Below, piece by piece: positions 1 to 11,714 of a DNA stretch of 62,000 nt (the stretch's first letter is position 1; every line of letters starts with the position of its first letter). The position numbers were made by a program, and so were the translations under genes. The notes under the pieces were generated by a model, which saw only the letters and a program-made list of their open reading frames with translations, ran no database searches and had not been told where the DNA came from. The stretch lies in the NCBI GenBank assembly GCA_002633005.1, contig NMRA01000186.1, positions 1-62,000 on the forward strand, written 5' to 3'. This DNA is from Phoronis australis (Eukaryota > Phoronida > Phoronidae).

Positions 1-2498
1 ACAAAGTGAAAAGCAATCCTTCAGCAATAACCTGAGAGAATTGAACATAATTCAGTAATTCAGCACCTGATATGCCCTATGTTGTTTCTTTCTGTGCTTT
101 TTCAGTTTGCCATTTGTTTTTAAATACACTGATAATTGTTTATTCTCGAATCTTGTGCATAGCAGCCAGCTACAATTGAAAACATACAATAACACAATCG
201 ATGCAGTCACTGAATGTCATTTCCCCATAATCTGTACCTAATTGAAAAGTTTTTACCAATAGTATAAAGCCTTTCTTCTGAAAGGAAAATTTAATGTCAC
301 TCAGCTTTTGGCTTTCATTTCACTGGGTTCTAGTTTCAATGGCCTATAGAAGCGCTTGTAAAAAAGGTCCAGTTTCAACACGTGGCATTCTTTCATGTAA
401 CCTCATTCAGCTTCGATAACATCCACAATTAGACCCTTGAAGGTAAACACAGCAGCATATCACTTGAATCGTTTTGAGCCCAAAATCAGACTCTGAACTA
501 GACCAGTGTGTGACTAGGTCTTCTTTAGCTTCAGTCACTCATGTTTCTTCCAGGAAAGGAAATAAGCTATTGTCCACACATGACTCATTGCCTATGAAAG
601 GGCATCCTCACCAACAAGGCTTATTTGTGTAGCAGTCAGATATAGTTCGTCTGGATACACAGACACTCCACTGGCACATTGTCTTATGATAACTTAGTAC
701 TGCCATTCACATTTCTCCAGGGCCACTGACTTGCACATTTATAATTGTGCCATGCAGCACTGCTGGTGTGTGGAAGTGTTGTGGCAAGAGAACGGAGTAA
801 CAAAGCTTGTCTATGATACAGCTCGAAGTGGCCTTAAAATGTCACTGAACCTGGAACAAATATTGAAATATGAATAATTAAGTACTCCAGATTGGATCAA
901 ATGCTGTGGGAAGAGAACGGAGTAACAAAGCTTGTCTATGATACAGCTTGAAGTGGCCTTAAAATGTCACTGAACCTAGAACAAATATTGAAATATGAAT
1001 AATTAAGTACTCCAGATTGGATCAAAAATGTTATCCCTGTTTTTCAAAAATAATGGTGATTGGTCTACAGTTTCACATAAAAGTAAATAATTACTATTTT
1101 CAGAAACCAAGGGTGTATATAATGAGTGTTGCATAAAACTGTGTGTCTTTATTTTTTATCCCTAGCCATAACAATTCTTTAAACGCATCACTTGTCTGTA
1201 AAATATAAAAAAATTTTGAGACAACTTCAAACCTTTGTTACCCATTTTCAAGCCTTTTCAATTTTGATACTTTCAGCAATTTTAAACTCAGATTACAGGT
1301 TCATGAGTCTGTCAAGCATACTTCTAGCCTAAGGTTGAGGGAACCGTTTTTCTTCTAATAGAAGATATGAAGGCTATGGGTCATTTAAAAATGATGGATA
1401 ATCTTTCTGTTGTTTAAGAGTAATTACAAATCGTAAGGTACCATCAAAAATGCAATTTTCACAAAATGGCAGTCATTCGAATTTACAACGACTTTCAACA
1501 TTTCAAGGCATGAGTTAAGACTATACAGTCACTGTGAATTCGGAAAATGTAATATATTTTCGTGGTTTTATAATTGATACAAGTAGCAAAACAGTTTCAT
1601 GAAATCAACTTGAAGGGACTTCGTGAAGGTTAAGAATTACCTCACCATGCTCTTACCCCAAACATGTATTACCCGTTATTTCCACACATTCAGTTGTACC
1701 AAATATTACAACCCCCCATGCCAATCCCCCTCGGGACCTGAATAAGTAAGTTAACAAAATGACTTTACAAATAGCTGTTCCTTTTCAAAGGCTTTGTTTG
1801 TTGTCTCCAGTATTGAAAGTAGGCTTTGACAACAGATCTGCACTGGATGGGAAGATCTTGTTGGTTAGCTGCAGTCAAATGCTAAAAACCAACTTTTGTC
1901 CATTCAGGGACGGTGCAGAAGCGATGCATATCTCCTCTGCACGGTACAAGCCTTCAAACCTAAAAACCAAAGGTTACGTGAAAACTGACATGATAGATTT
2001 CCATCAACGTGTAATAGATTTCCAGAAGACATATGAAAGGGAGTAAACAAATAGTCTAACGCAATGGATATTTATCACTCACGTACCCTTTGCCATTGGG
2101 ATTGGATTGTAATCTTAACTCATTAACCTGTATCGAGTTGACAGCATAAACATTCAGCATTGATTGATGTAACTGTCGCTGATAAACTTTTAGAAATCAT
2201 TCCAAACAATAATAATGCTTTGATGTACGAAAAGATCCCGATTGCTACGTCAAGTATCGTATCACATATCACAACATACAAAGATTAACCAGACTCTGGC
2301 TGGCGACTGACTGCCGCGAAGTCGACATCGGCGAGTGCCTCAGTTAACAGGCATCGGTAGAATAATCATGGAATAATCGTTAAAATAATCACAAACCTTA
2401 CCTTTGTATGAGGTCGTGCTTACTTCCTCTCATAGAAGCACCCTTTTTACGCAATCTCAGATTCAGTTGGCACGGCTGCAAGCCATTTCACCATGTAT
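1..2498. other. non-coding stretch with a tandem duplication
   Basis: No gene is recognised here. A 125-bp unit is present twice in tandem (see separate entry). An open frame at 1759-2046 (+, 95 codons) has no domain I recognise and no splice or family support, so I do not call it a gene. The rest is AT-rich unique-looking sequence. Confidence 0.6.
781..1025 (+). repeat. two-copy tandem duplication, 125-bp period
   Basis: The sequence from 781 to about 900 recurs at 906-1025 with a constant 125-base offset and only a few substitutions (for example CTCGAAG versus CTTGAAG). The high identity suggests a recent duplication. No coding content is apparent. Confidence 0.9.
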
Positions 2499-3800
2499 TT
2501 AAAGGGCTTGCGAAATCGAGGCTGTTAATCTATCACCATTAGTACACGCACGCCCTCTAGTTATTGTAGATTTTCCGAATAGCCCCATTCTCAGCGCCCA
2601 GTTTTGTAGTTTCTGTAATCTTTCGATTGTGGAAGGAGCACAGGTTGAAATGTCGATCGCGTCATATTCGAATAGGGGTCTGATGAACATTTTGTAGATC
2701 AGTAGTAGGCAGTCGCTCCTAGCGCCCCACGCTGTGCCCTTCAATCGATACATAAGCTTGACTCTGGTTCTTGCCCGGTCACACACGCGTGCGACGTGGG
2801 GTTGTAACGTCAGTCTTTGATCAAGGGTTACCCCTAGCAAAGTGGCCTCTGCTTTTGGTGTGAGCCTGACACCAAATAGTGAAAGACTGAACGGTCGCAG
2901 TTTGCGTTGGAACAGGATGACCTGTGATTTTGCGGCATTGAGTTTGATGCGCCAGATGGAGCACCAGTCCTGTTTTGATAGTGCCCGCTGGAGGCGTGCT
3001 TGGACAACTGTCTCTTGTTTTTCACTTTTCCACAACCCGAGGTCGTCGACGAACTGGGATATCTGAACTTTGCCCCTTGGGTGAACTGGTAGGTCGCTAA
3101 CATAGATCAAAATAGCAACGGACTTAGGACGGACCCCTGGGGGGTGCCGGCCCTCAGATTCACCGGTTGGGAGACGGTTTGTCCCTGTCTGACTGAAATG
3201 CATCTGTCTCTCAGGAAAGATGACAGGAGTCTAACCATTTTGTCAGGTAGACCTGTATTGGAAAGTTTGTATCTCATTCCGTCATGCCATACAGAGTCAA
3301 AGGCTTTTTCCACGTCCAACATTATGGCTCCGGTGCAAAAGTTTTTACCCATTGCCATTTTGCCTTGAGCTATCAGTCTATGAATGTGTTCGGTTCCTTC
3401 ACGATTTTTCCTGTAGGCTGGTTGCCATGTGTTAAAGAAGCCTTTGGAATCCAGTTTTGCGTATATTCTATTCGTGAGGATTCGTTCGAACGTTTTGCCA
3501 ATGCATGATAGCAGACTGATTGGGCGGTAGTTGGCCGGGTTAGTATGGTCTTTCTCTGGTTTCGGTATCATGACACCCACTGCGCTTTTCCACGGTTTGG
3601 GAAAGTGGCCGATAGCAAGGCATCTGTTGTATATCTCGGCTAGCCTCTCGTGGAGCGGCAGACTCAGCCCCACTGTTTTGCTAGCACACATAAAGGCCCT
3701 CGAAAAAAGCACCGCAAAGTACCCTCTGCGACGCGTCGAATATAAAGTGTTTTCAATACCAGCTGGACTTCCGTCTATTCCGCAAGAGAATTTATTTTAG
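2499..3800 (-). pseudogene. non-LTR retrotransposon reverse transcriptase, frameshifted
   Basis: Read on the minus strand this is the RT domain of a Jockey/CR1-like LINE. Visible in order: a DGSPAGI segment (near 3770), WKSAV..MIPKPEK, NYRPISLLS, a LDVEKAFDSVWHDG block, GTPQGSVLSPLLF (ending near 3110), then the catalytic box as FVDDLGLW (about 3053-3030), LGVTLDQRLT and the C-terminal thumb region. The two halves are in different frames (3107-3712 and 2499-3203), so there is a frameshift just after the GTPQGS block. FVDD replaces the usual F/Y-A-D-D. No endonuclease or ORF1 lies upstream, so the copy is 5'-truncated as well as frameshifted. No autonomous activity is expected. The clade is a judgement from motif wording only. 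Confidence 0.85.
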
Positions 3801-4120
3801 GTCAAATTCCTAAGAGGGTTATTGTGGGCTTTTGTGGTAAAGATGTGGTGAATACGCTACAGTGAATTAATCTATGGTAGTGACGTTACGTGGAAGTTAC
3901 GTTACATCACGGGTGTTTTAGAATCCCTGTAGAGCAGCAGTTCAGAGTTAAGGAGTTGCCGCCGTGAAGTCTGAGTGTTCAGACGTTCTAATGCGGTGTG
4001 TGACTTGGGATAATCACTGTGTACATGCGTGTGTATCTGTATATTAGCTTGCGTGCAGTAGTTTGTAGAGTTCAGAGGGGACTGAGGGAGGCTGAACTGA
4101 GGTAAGCCGTTCTAGTAGTT

Positions 4121-4252
4121 TTAGTAATATTTACTTCGTACTTGGGACTCTAAAGATACAAGACGTGCTTCAAGTCGTTCTAGACGTTTTCCTAATCGCA
4201 TCATTATATCTTCAAGTGTATTTGCTGTTTCCGGAAGCAGTGGTGTATCAAG
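4121..4252 (-). pseudogene. coiled-coil C-terminal reading frame, copy 1
   Basis: On the minus strand a 43-residue frame ends in a TAA and contains LEDIM, RLGKRLERLEARL and ESQVRSKYY, with leucines at heptad spacing typical of a coiled coil. An in-frame TAA lies directly upstream. An AG shared with copy 2 precedes the LEDIM segment, so the piece may be a 3' terminal exon. The protein family is not recognised. It is paired with a second copy at 6001-6135. Confidence 0.45.
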
Positions 4253-4289
4253 TTAAGGTAAAATGCTTTCTAAGCGTAGTAGTATAGTA

Positions 4290-4600
4290 TACATGGACGG
4301 ATCCAGGATTTTGAGTTAGGGGGCCAGGTCACAGGAATAACCAGAGTTTCGCCACATGCGCGCACCAAGCCTAAAATGTAGGAATGCAGGACTCTCGAAT
4401 TTTTGGGTTTGTGAAACTTATTACTAAAAAAAACGGTAAACGGGGTTTGTTCAAGGCCTATGCCTTGTGTATTCGCCCCCGAGCCCCCCTGGGTAAGCGC
4501 ATATGCTAGCCAGCAATTCGCACACAGAACTGCCAAATGGTATCTGAGAGAATTTTAGGAGGGGTCATGGCCCTGAAGTATTATCTGGCCGGTTAGAGGC
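4290..4600 (-). repeat. CAGTGGCGGAT-type MITE, interrupted copy
   Basis: The left edge (GGACGGATCCAGGATTTTGA) and right edge (TTTTAGGAGGGGTCATGGCC) correspond, in reverse orientation, to the ends of the elements at 21285-21422 and 27966-28117. The internal block near 4510-4550 (CAGAACTGCCAAATGGTATC) also matches. About 150 bp of unrelated sequence separates the parts. Transposase class is unknown; the terminal wording is common in hAT-like non-autonomous elements. Confidence 0.55.
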
Positions 4601-6000
4601 GATAATGAAGACACCAGGTTTAGAACAGTAGGTTTATATTTGAAGACTAAGTACCGAGAGAACTACTTCATTCACAGCAATATATGACTACGCTACATAG
4701 TAATGCGATACTACAACAGGCCCCTTNCTGGTATAATAGAATAACGTGGTAAGGGCGGCACACAACATCTTGGTGGCAGTGGAATTTCTGGGAACCCGGT
4801 GGCGAACAAAGGGCCACGTTCTAAGGCAGGCAGACATATTGGATTTTGAATTTTTTTAATTCTCTTTTCTTTCTAACTCGGTAATTACGGTCGTCAGGCT
4901 CAATCCGTGAGGCAAAAAAATAGAGTTTAGTAAGGTTAGATTAAAAAGTACATGAAAGGTAGCGGATTTTGAGAAAAAATTTTTGGGAAGTTAGTCTGTG
5001 AGTCGTAAGCCTCTGATTCGGAAAAGCATCGAGTAGGGCGGCCATTTTGATTGGATTATCAAAATTGGTGGAACGTCGTGAATTAATTAACGGGTTTGTT
5101 AATATTTCCAGGTGTAATTCAGGGTGGCACTCGTTTACAGCTGCTGGAATTATTTTGCACTTTGAATTTATTTTCAGGTGTGTTTTTGTGGCAAAATTGA
5201 CTGGAACAAAGGTTGTAGTATAGTAACTTTGCATTTGTGCTCGAAATTCACTGTGCTTCATTAGTAAGGAGACTTGTAAGTGAGTTGGGAAAAAAAGGAT
5301 ATACGTTGTTTAATTGTTCTATTTGTGTAGTCTTGGATTGCTTTAGGGTGACTGCATTTGATGAAAGGGAGGGGGGAGAAGGTGAAGAGAGGTATCTCTA
5401 ACGGACAAGATTGCGACCAATTAATCATTTCGAAAAGACGAGAGACCATGAGGAGGCATCATTTCGCTCAAATTTGGCTGATGAGGATAGGCATGAGACG
5501 ACCTCGAGACTTCGGGGAGGCGATTGTAATCCTGTAACGGAGGATTCAGGGTACACGACGGAGGAAAACGTGTTGATTCAATGTCGAAGGGTGACGATGG
5601 CAACTGATGACGAGCGAACAGATGTTCCCAACACGGTGCAAAATAGAGAACAGCCAACAGGTGGCGAACGGATATACCACAGTGGTGATGTTCATTGTGA
5701 GAGTCCAAATGGGCAAGCGATTCCCGGAAGACAGAACTCAACCGTATCATGTCAGTAGCCTACAACCCAGAGGGTGTGTATGCGTGGCCTATTGTGCTTC
5801 AGGTGCCAAAGCATATTCGATTTAACGGATACGGAAACTATCGCATGTCTAGGTTGCTTTTCTGTAGATGGGTGCAGGCGCATCGCGTTCATGGTGATGA
5901 AGCGGTGGATTTTTTCATCACGGCCAACCGCTTGAGTTCGTGGTAGAACAGGTGAACTGAAGGAGGCTGAACTGAGGTACAGTAAGCCGTTCTAGTAGTT

Positions 6001-6135
6001 TTAGTAATACTTTCTTCGTACTTGGGACTCTATAGAGACAACAAGACGTGCATCAAGTCCTTCTAGACGTTTTCCTAATCGTATCATTATGTCTTCAAGT
6101 GTGTGTGCTTTGTCCGGGACCAGTGGTGTATCAAG
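6001..6135 (-). pseudogene. coiled-coil C-terminal reading frame, copy 2
   Basis: Second copy of the 4121-4252 frame, 44 residues plus TAA, reading LEDIM, RLGKRLEGLDARL and ESQVRRKYY. It has one extra codon, and the frame and stop are preserved. The same upstream in-frame TAA and the same AG before the coil are present. It lies between unassigned open frames and the capsid-like relic of the Polinton-like region. Confidence 0.45.
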
Positions 6136-6239
6136 TTAAGGTAAGCTGTCTTCTAAGCATATAGTAAATTAGAATAACTCGGCAAGAGCGGCACGCAACA
6201 CAGACGCATATAGCGCATCGTATGCCAAGAACCCTTTCA

Positions 6240-6610
6240 ATTTCAAACATTGCAACAGCAGTTATCTCTCTCTTTACGTCGACAGGGTGCAAGTTCCTTC
6301 TAAACCACTACAACCGAACTTTGACAAATCTACGTTCGTTAGAGCTTTCACGGACTTGTTTTCGGGAACGGGGCAGAATTACGAGGACGAAGGTAACGAC
6401 GTGAGACATCTGGATTATGCCGTCGTCAACATGCTTTTTGCTTTTGAACTGACCCCTGACTTTAATCTCACAAAACAAAGAAACCTCCACTTGGAAGTTC
6501 ATTTCGCATCGGCGCTGCCTTCTACAATAAACGCCGTTTGTTATGCCGAGTTTGAGAACATTGTGGAAATTATTAGAGCTAGAAACGTCTTGTTTGATTT
6601 CACACCATGA
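6240..6610 (+). pseudogene. F54H12.2-like Polinton structural protein, C-terminal fragment
   Basis: The open frame 6287-6610 reads into a stop and contains VQVPSKPLQPNF, LFSGTGQNYEDEG, AFELTPDFN and YAEFENIVEI, which I recognise as the C-terminal part of the F54H12.2-like proteins of Polinton/Maverick elements. Roughly the last hundred residues are intact. The N-terminal majority is absent or unrecognisable upstream. The exact virion role of this family is uncertain to me. The protease relic begins about 160 bp downstream on the same strand, as expected from element gene order. Confidence 0.6.
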
Positions 6611-6771
6611 GGACTGATTAGATTATTGCGATTTTAGAAACCGATGGCTTTATCTGACAAGTCTTTGGTGGTTGTCTTGCGTGTGATAAATTGTGTAACC
6701 TTGGTGTCGTTTCACATCTGAATGCTTACGTTTGCAACTACGATCTTAGCCACAAACCTAATACACTTTAG

Positions 6772-6975
6772 GTGGTTATTTGTCTGACCGAGGATGGAAA
6801 AGGAGAATATTTTGACTCGTACGGCTTGCCACCGCTATCAGACCACTTGCGAGATTTTCTCGATAGAAATACGAGTGGATAGACAACTCAGATCAGACAA
6901 TTCCAGGGACTTTCGTCGACAGTTTGTGGACAATATTGCATAATTTATTTGTTGGAGCATGGAGTTTATCGCTAA
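6772..6975 (+). pseudogene. adenain-like cysteine protease relic
   Basis: The frame starting at 6772 shows a YFDSYGLPP segment followed by a C-terminal CGQYC motif, the pattern of the adenovirus-type (C5) maturation protease carried by Polintons. One in-frame TAG at 6880-6882 interrupts it and no start region is present, so it is dead. It ends at a TAA at 6973-6975. The assignment rests on the DSYG and CGQYC motifs and on the neighbouring F54H12.2-like fragment. Confidence 0.6.
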
Positions 6976-7060
6976 TTTGTGTGATCAAGACTCTAAAACT
7001 AACGATCGCTGTGTTTCAGAATTTTTGTCAACGGATTAATGTAATCGCAACTCGTTTACA

Positions 7061-8076
7061 AATATATTCAAAGCCTAAACGCCCAGTTTAAGTTATCGTA
7101 GTAAGCTACGGAGATTATTAGACTGACTTTGAAAACTTGGTAGTTGACGTGTGTTCGTGTTTTCTTACGGAAAAAGAAAATAAAAATATTCGAATAATCG
7201 GAATAAACTCTCCACAGAGGTAGTGTGTGTGAAAAACTTTTATACAGCTTCAGAGGATGGTTAACCTACAAAATAAAAATAATAAAAATAAAACAAGAAG
7301 ATATTGAATATCGAATATATATGTAGACGATTTACAAAATAAGAAAGTGTATAGTATAGACGGTTGGTAAAAAACAATGAAAGGTTAGATGCCATGTACG
7401 CAAAACGAAATTTAAAAGCCTGGCTAGGAGAAGGGTGAAGCAAATGATAACTCACCGCTAACTCGCAAACTCCGATCTCGGAATAGTTTGTATAATCGAT
7501 CTAATCTGTGTTCAGTTTACTTATATCGCCGGCGTTGTAGACAAGTTATATCAGAAAAACTTAAACGAGGCTTGCGACACACGCACGCCCGGTTTATTGA
7601 AGTTGGAACTAGAATGTGACAACTGCATCGCTCTTTGCTTTAAAACGTATTACGTGGGGGCGGAAGACGGTAAATCTCATTTTAGCTGTAAAAGATTGCA
7701 ATGGTAGAGAAATGAAATCGACAAAGTGAGGTGTCTCAAAGTGTCTTATTATTAGTATTATTAGTTTAGTACCGTCGGTACCTGGGATAGGTATACGCGA
7801 CATCTGTTGTTGACGGATGAGAAGGTGCGACATCTGTTGTTGAGAGATGAGAACAGTATACAACGACGACACGTGTCGCACGCGAAATAACGTAATCTAC
7901 CTTTTGTTCTTATTCACCAGCATGATCTCTATTTTCTTTCGGCTCTCGATCAGTTGAACAAACACGGCGTAATCTTTTCATGACATCCGGGTGGTGGACT
8001 GTGCTATGCCCTAGCCTACTTGATGGCGTCAGCAGTCGGGTCTTCCTTCCGGTTTACCGACGTTTCCAGCCTTCCT
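7061..8076. other. non-coding; short direct repeat at 7796-7854
   Basis: No gene is recognised. A unit of about 29 bp (GCGACATCTGTTGTTGA followed by GGATGAGAA or AGATGAGAA) is repeated twice at 7796-7854. The minus-strand open frames here are AT-rich and featureless. Confidence 0.5.
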
Positions 8077-8214
8077 TTCAGTAACGCTAGGACCTCGCTA
8101 AAAAGCAAGACTTCGCGAGATTACGTGAGATATTGCCGTGCATTTTAAATGATAACACGTGACTTTGACTAGGTTTTAGTTAGGTCCTAGCTAGGTCCTA
8201 GCGTCTACGGAACG
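8077..8214 (+). mobile_element. MITE with CAGTAACGCTAGGACC ends, copy 1
   Basis: About 138 bp related throughout to 27643-27795: a shared CTCGCTAAAAAGCAAGACTTCG block and shared TAGGTCCTAGCGTCTAC at the right. The ends are inverted (TTCAGTAACGCTAGGACC at left; GGTCCTAGCGTCTAC at right). No coding capacity. A target duplication was not identified. Confidence 0.7.
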
Positions 8215-11200
8215 CATGTCGTGAACACATCCACTAAAACAAGAAACTGTAGGAACACCGCATTTATCCACCTTCACTCTCATCAGGCTTCTATTGTGAG
8301 TCAGCATGCGTGAATAATTGGCTGATAAGCCACCTCTGGAACTACTTTGGGCTGAATGGATGACCAGGCCATAAAATGATAATTAGCCAAGACCAGTTAC
8401 TATAATGCAACAAAGAACAAATAATAATGTCTTGCATCACCTAGCCTTGGTGGAAAGCTGTATACTGTATTGGCTCAAACAAACGCTTAGAAAAATTCAT
8501 TTCACGGGGAGGGGACGCTTATTGTAGTGAGCCTACGGCAGTTGAAACCCGGTTTCCCAAACGGGTAAAATCGGAAGCTAGGATTCATCAAATTTACGCT
8601 CTGTGACGTATTTGTAGCCTATGACAGCCTTTCTACAAAATTGTGGTGCATTGCTATCAACTTCCGTTGTTAAATTACGATAATTTTTCAAAAAATTGTG
8701 CTCATCACAGGGCGAAAACTTGCCGACTGATGCGTCGCTGAATCGCGATCGTCAATAGGAAAACTTGTACTCTTGAATAAAAATATAGTTTCGACTCAAC
8801 AAATTACCTGAAATCTTCCTGATGTTTTACAATTTTTAAAGTTCCTGTGGAGTCCAGATTAATTGCGATTAAGTCCAAATGTGCGCTACATCGTACTCCA
8901 CAACACGAGAAAAATCTCTGGATGAACACACATGTTGTTGTCACGTGACGTTTGTTTTGAAGGTCGTCTGCGTATGAGAGTGAGTGAGCGTGCGTGTGCG
9001 GGTCATCGACGATAGACTTTTTTGTTACAAAAGGCGGAGGATTATGCAAGAAAATGGCGTTTACTAGATTGTTTTTCACTTAAACGGCTGTAACGTGCAA
9101 GGTGAGTGCGCTCGCAGAGTCACATCTCGGAAGTTTCCGGTTTGACGGATGACAAAGAACGATCTCAATGAAATTACACAAAGTCGTTTTAGAGCTTGTA
9201 ATAGCTATACAAAACGTATTTTGAGTATTAAAATGCATTTTTTCCAAAACCTTAATAACACACGGAGTAGTTCTACATTTATACAATCCTAACTTGGGTC
9301 CTATATTTTTGTATTCGTGCGCGCCGAATGAAAGTAATCGTGAGTGTTTCTGTGTTGCAAAATCTCTTATCCTGGGCCGATTTGAAAAATTCAAAGTTGT
9401 ATTCGTATTTGTTTTCGCTCCTCTTTTCAAATATTACAGTAAAAACTACGTAAAATTCTCTCCATAAAAAGTACAGTTGTTAGGCTAGACTGTAATCAGC
9501 TGATCATATCCGCATGAGCGAAGTCAATTATCCTCGCTCGTGACTCGATGAATAGAGCAGCTTGGCGGCATCCCTTTGAGCATGAGCCGAGCGCGTCTCA
9601 GCCAAGGTGGATAAATACGGTCTAGTTCAATTTTCCATACCCCGCCTGTTACCTTAAACACCAGGGTTAGAACCAATTTTATTTAGTGGGAATGTTCATA
9701 GCATGCGCACGCCCGGTTACACGTGACCTTGACCTTAGATCGAGGTCCTTCTCTAACGGGACCAATTAAACCTATTACGAAATGAGGTGTGATGTCATTG
9801 ACACTTCCTTCCGGTAGGCGGATGTTTTTCTCTCCGGTTACACTCGTCACACGTGTCCTTTGATCTTTCCAATTTGACCTATGACCTTTGACCGAGGACC
9901 CACAAAAACGGGCCACCTAAACAGCTTACTATACTACTAGCTTGCGTTCAGATCATCTGTGGGCAAACGAAATTACATCAGCATAAACAAAATAATAAAC
10001 CATGTCCAAATGGCAATTCTGTCGTTCAGCAACTTTTCCAGACGTGAGGGGCTCTGAACGTGCGAGAACATCTGGCTCCTTTGTTAACTGACCAGCACTG
10101 CATAAGTTGTTTACATGCAGACAGCCACGCATGCGCAATTCAATCACCACTAGTACAGCAGAGACACAGCGAGGAGAATTCTCCGAATAGCCCCATTCTG
10201 GTTTAGTTGGAGGGTTTATCAAATAAAGCTTCAATAGCTCTAGTTACGAACTGTTTGAGTTGAACACTAGAAGAGTCAAATATTTTCCAGAAAAGTTAAT
10301 AGATGGCACAACAAATCGGCGGGTGAGCAGTTTTTCTCTGCAAGTCAAGTCTCTGCCTCTGGTATTTGGTACTCTCATTTAATGAAAAATGTAAATGAAA
10401 TTCACTGTTCATAGATTCGTATGAATATGAATAGGAAAATCAATGTCGATCTTTCCTTTACAGTGTTGTTTAAAACAAGTTTATTCAGACGGTAGCGAAA
10501 AAACTGACAGTTCTCCAATAGCTTTCGTGCGCTCTCCGTGTATTTAAAAATTGCATATTAAACACTTATAGCTTTCAGTGTAACGCTCTACATTGTTGTG
10601 CTTGTTCTTATTGAAGTAACCGCGATCACCTGTCTTACATCTTAGTCATTTGCTTTTCTAACCGTGCGGTTTCCCTTGTATCAATAGTCTTTGTGAAATA
10701 CATTTGTAAGGTCCCCAGGGGTCACACCCAGAATGCAGACAACGGCAGACGTCCATATCGGTACATACTGAGGTAGACTCAAAATGCTGCCGTGGTCAGA
10801 TGTTGGTACCTCGTTCATCTATGCTAAGGGCTCTGAGCTACCGGTCTAATTCGGGCAGACTCGATTAAGTCGCTAAATTGTAATAATCAAAATTATTCAA
10901 TTATAAATACCTTACAATCATGAGTAACTGTGAAAAATACTGGCTGTCACAGTCGAGAAACTCTTGAAATTTCTGATACAGTGTGGTGTCGAATGTGGAC
11001 GTCTCGATCACCGTCGTGCGATATTGACGATTTCTCTCGAAAATACCGTTATCAACATGTTTACAAAAGACCGATCTGACTGGAGGACCAATATTTTTTA
11101 AATCTCTGTTTAAGAAAAGACCATTAAATATAAATAATAAATTTTGTTCGGAAATTTATTCACCTTTCAGGTTACAGCTAACAGAATTTAAGGTATTTAC

Positions 11201-11388
11201 ACATGAGTACATCCTGGTAAGCAAGGTTCACAGTTACTTTAAACAGTCCCCACCATGACCTTGTGTCTCAAAAGGAATTTTGTTAATACATCTTAAGAGA
11301 TTCAATAGCCTTCATTATACCTGTTGCTAAGAGACGAGCCATCGATTAAGAAAATATATTTTTCTGTTATCGGGGTTGTACGTAATGG
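8215..11388. other. non-coding, nothing recognised
   Basis: Several minus-strand open frames of 77-116 codons occur (8804-9079, 9080-9430, 9683-9916, 9953-10234). None shows a known domain, repeat family or splice context. Confidence 0.5.
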
Positions 11389-11714
11389 GTGGTAAACAGT
11401 CTCCGCCGTTGTTGTTTTTACCAGTGCGTTACTTGTGAGGAAAGTCCGCTTAGAGCCGCGTCTTTCAGACATCAAGATGTGCGTTTGTCGGGCAATAGTA
11501 ACGACAGCTTGACTGAGAACGTCTCTGGGTTCAAATTTCCTAAATATTTGAAAGTTGCACAGAAATGGAATCGGTTTGTGCGCAGCTCAAGAGTGGGGAA
11601 CGTCAGTGTGGACCATACGATTCAGTCGGGAGCCACTCTTTGTTCGGCAAATTTCCAGTAATCGTGTTTCGACCAAACACAAAAACGGCGTTACAATGAA
11701 GGACTCGCCACCTT
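11389..11714 (+). pseudogene. THAP zinc-finger domain exon, disrupted
   Basis: The frame encodes an N-terminal RRCCFYQC..C cluster, then FKFPKYL..AQKWNRFVR, then LCSANF, which is the C2CH layout of a THAP DNA-binding domain ending in a C-S-x-H-F type motif. Three lesions are visible. The first codon is GTG where an ATG would be expected. The final zinc-binding His is Asn (CSANF). A TAA at 11659-11661 interrupts the domain. After the TAA the same frame continues with SCFDQTQKRR..EGLATL and reaches a strong donor (GTAAGT at 11715), as THAP exons often do. It may be a host THAP relic or come from a THAP-bearing transposon such as P or Kolobok. No terminal repeats were seen around it. Confidence 0.6.

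Larger units (their letters stand above)
4076..7060. mobile_element. decayed Polinton/Maverick-like element
   Basis: The region carries two adjacent + strand relics that go together in Polinton/Maverick (adintovirus-like) elements: an F54H12.2-like structural protein fragment (6240-6610) and an adenain-type cysteine protease relic (6772-6975). A direct repeat of about 190 bp (4080-4266 and 5950-6146) lies upstream and encodes a coiled-coil tail on the opposite strand. Open frames at 5411-5758 and 5749-5946 lie in between and are not recognised. No polymerase B, integrase or ATPase is present and no terminal repeats were found, so this is a fragment. The limits given are those of the related-looking content. 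A single N sits at 4727. Confidence 0.6.

Noticed and set aside
2842-3800. Plus-strand frames of 74-89 codons
   Set aside because: They are antisense shadows of the LINE reverse transcriptase.
8804-9430. Two adjacent minus-strand frames of 91 and 116 codons
   Set aside because: No domain, splice context or repeat-protein similarity was recognisable; chance frames are expected in this much sequence.
9953-10234. 18-bp match (TCCGAATAGCCCCATTCT) between 10183 and the LINE at 2574
   Set aside because: The match does not extend and the 10-kb frame shows no RT motifs, so it is probably chance.
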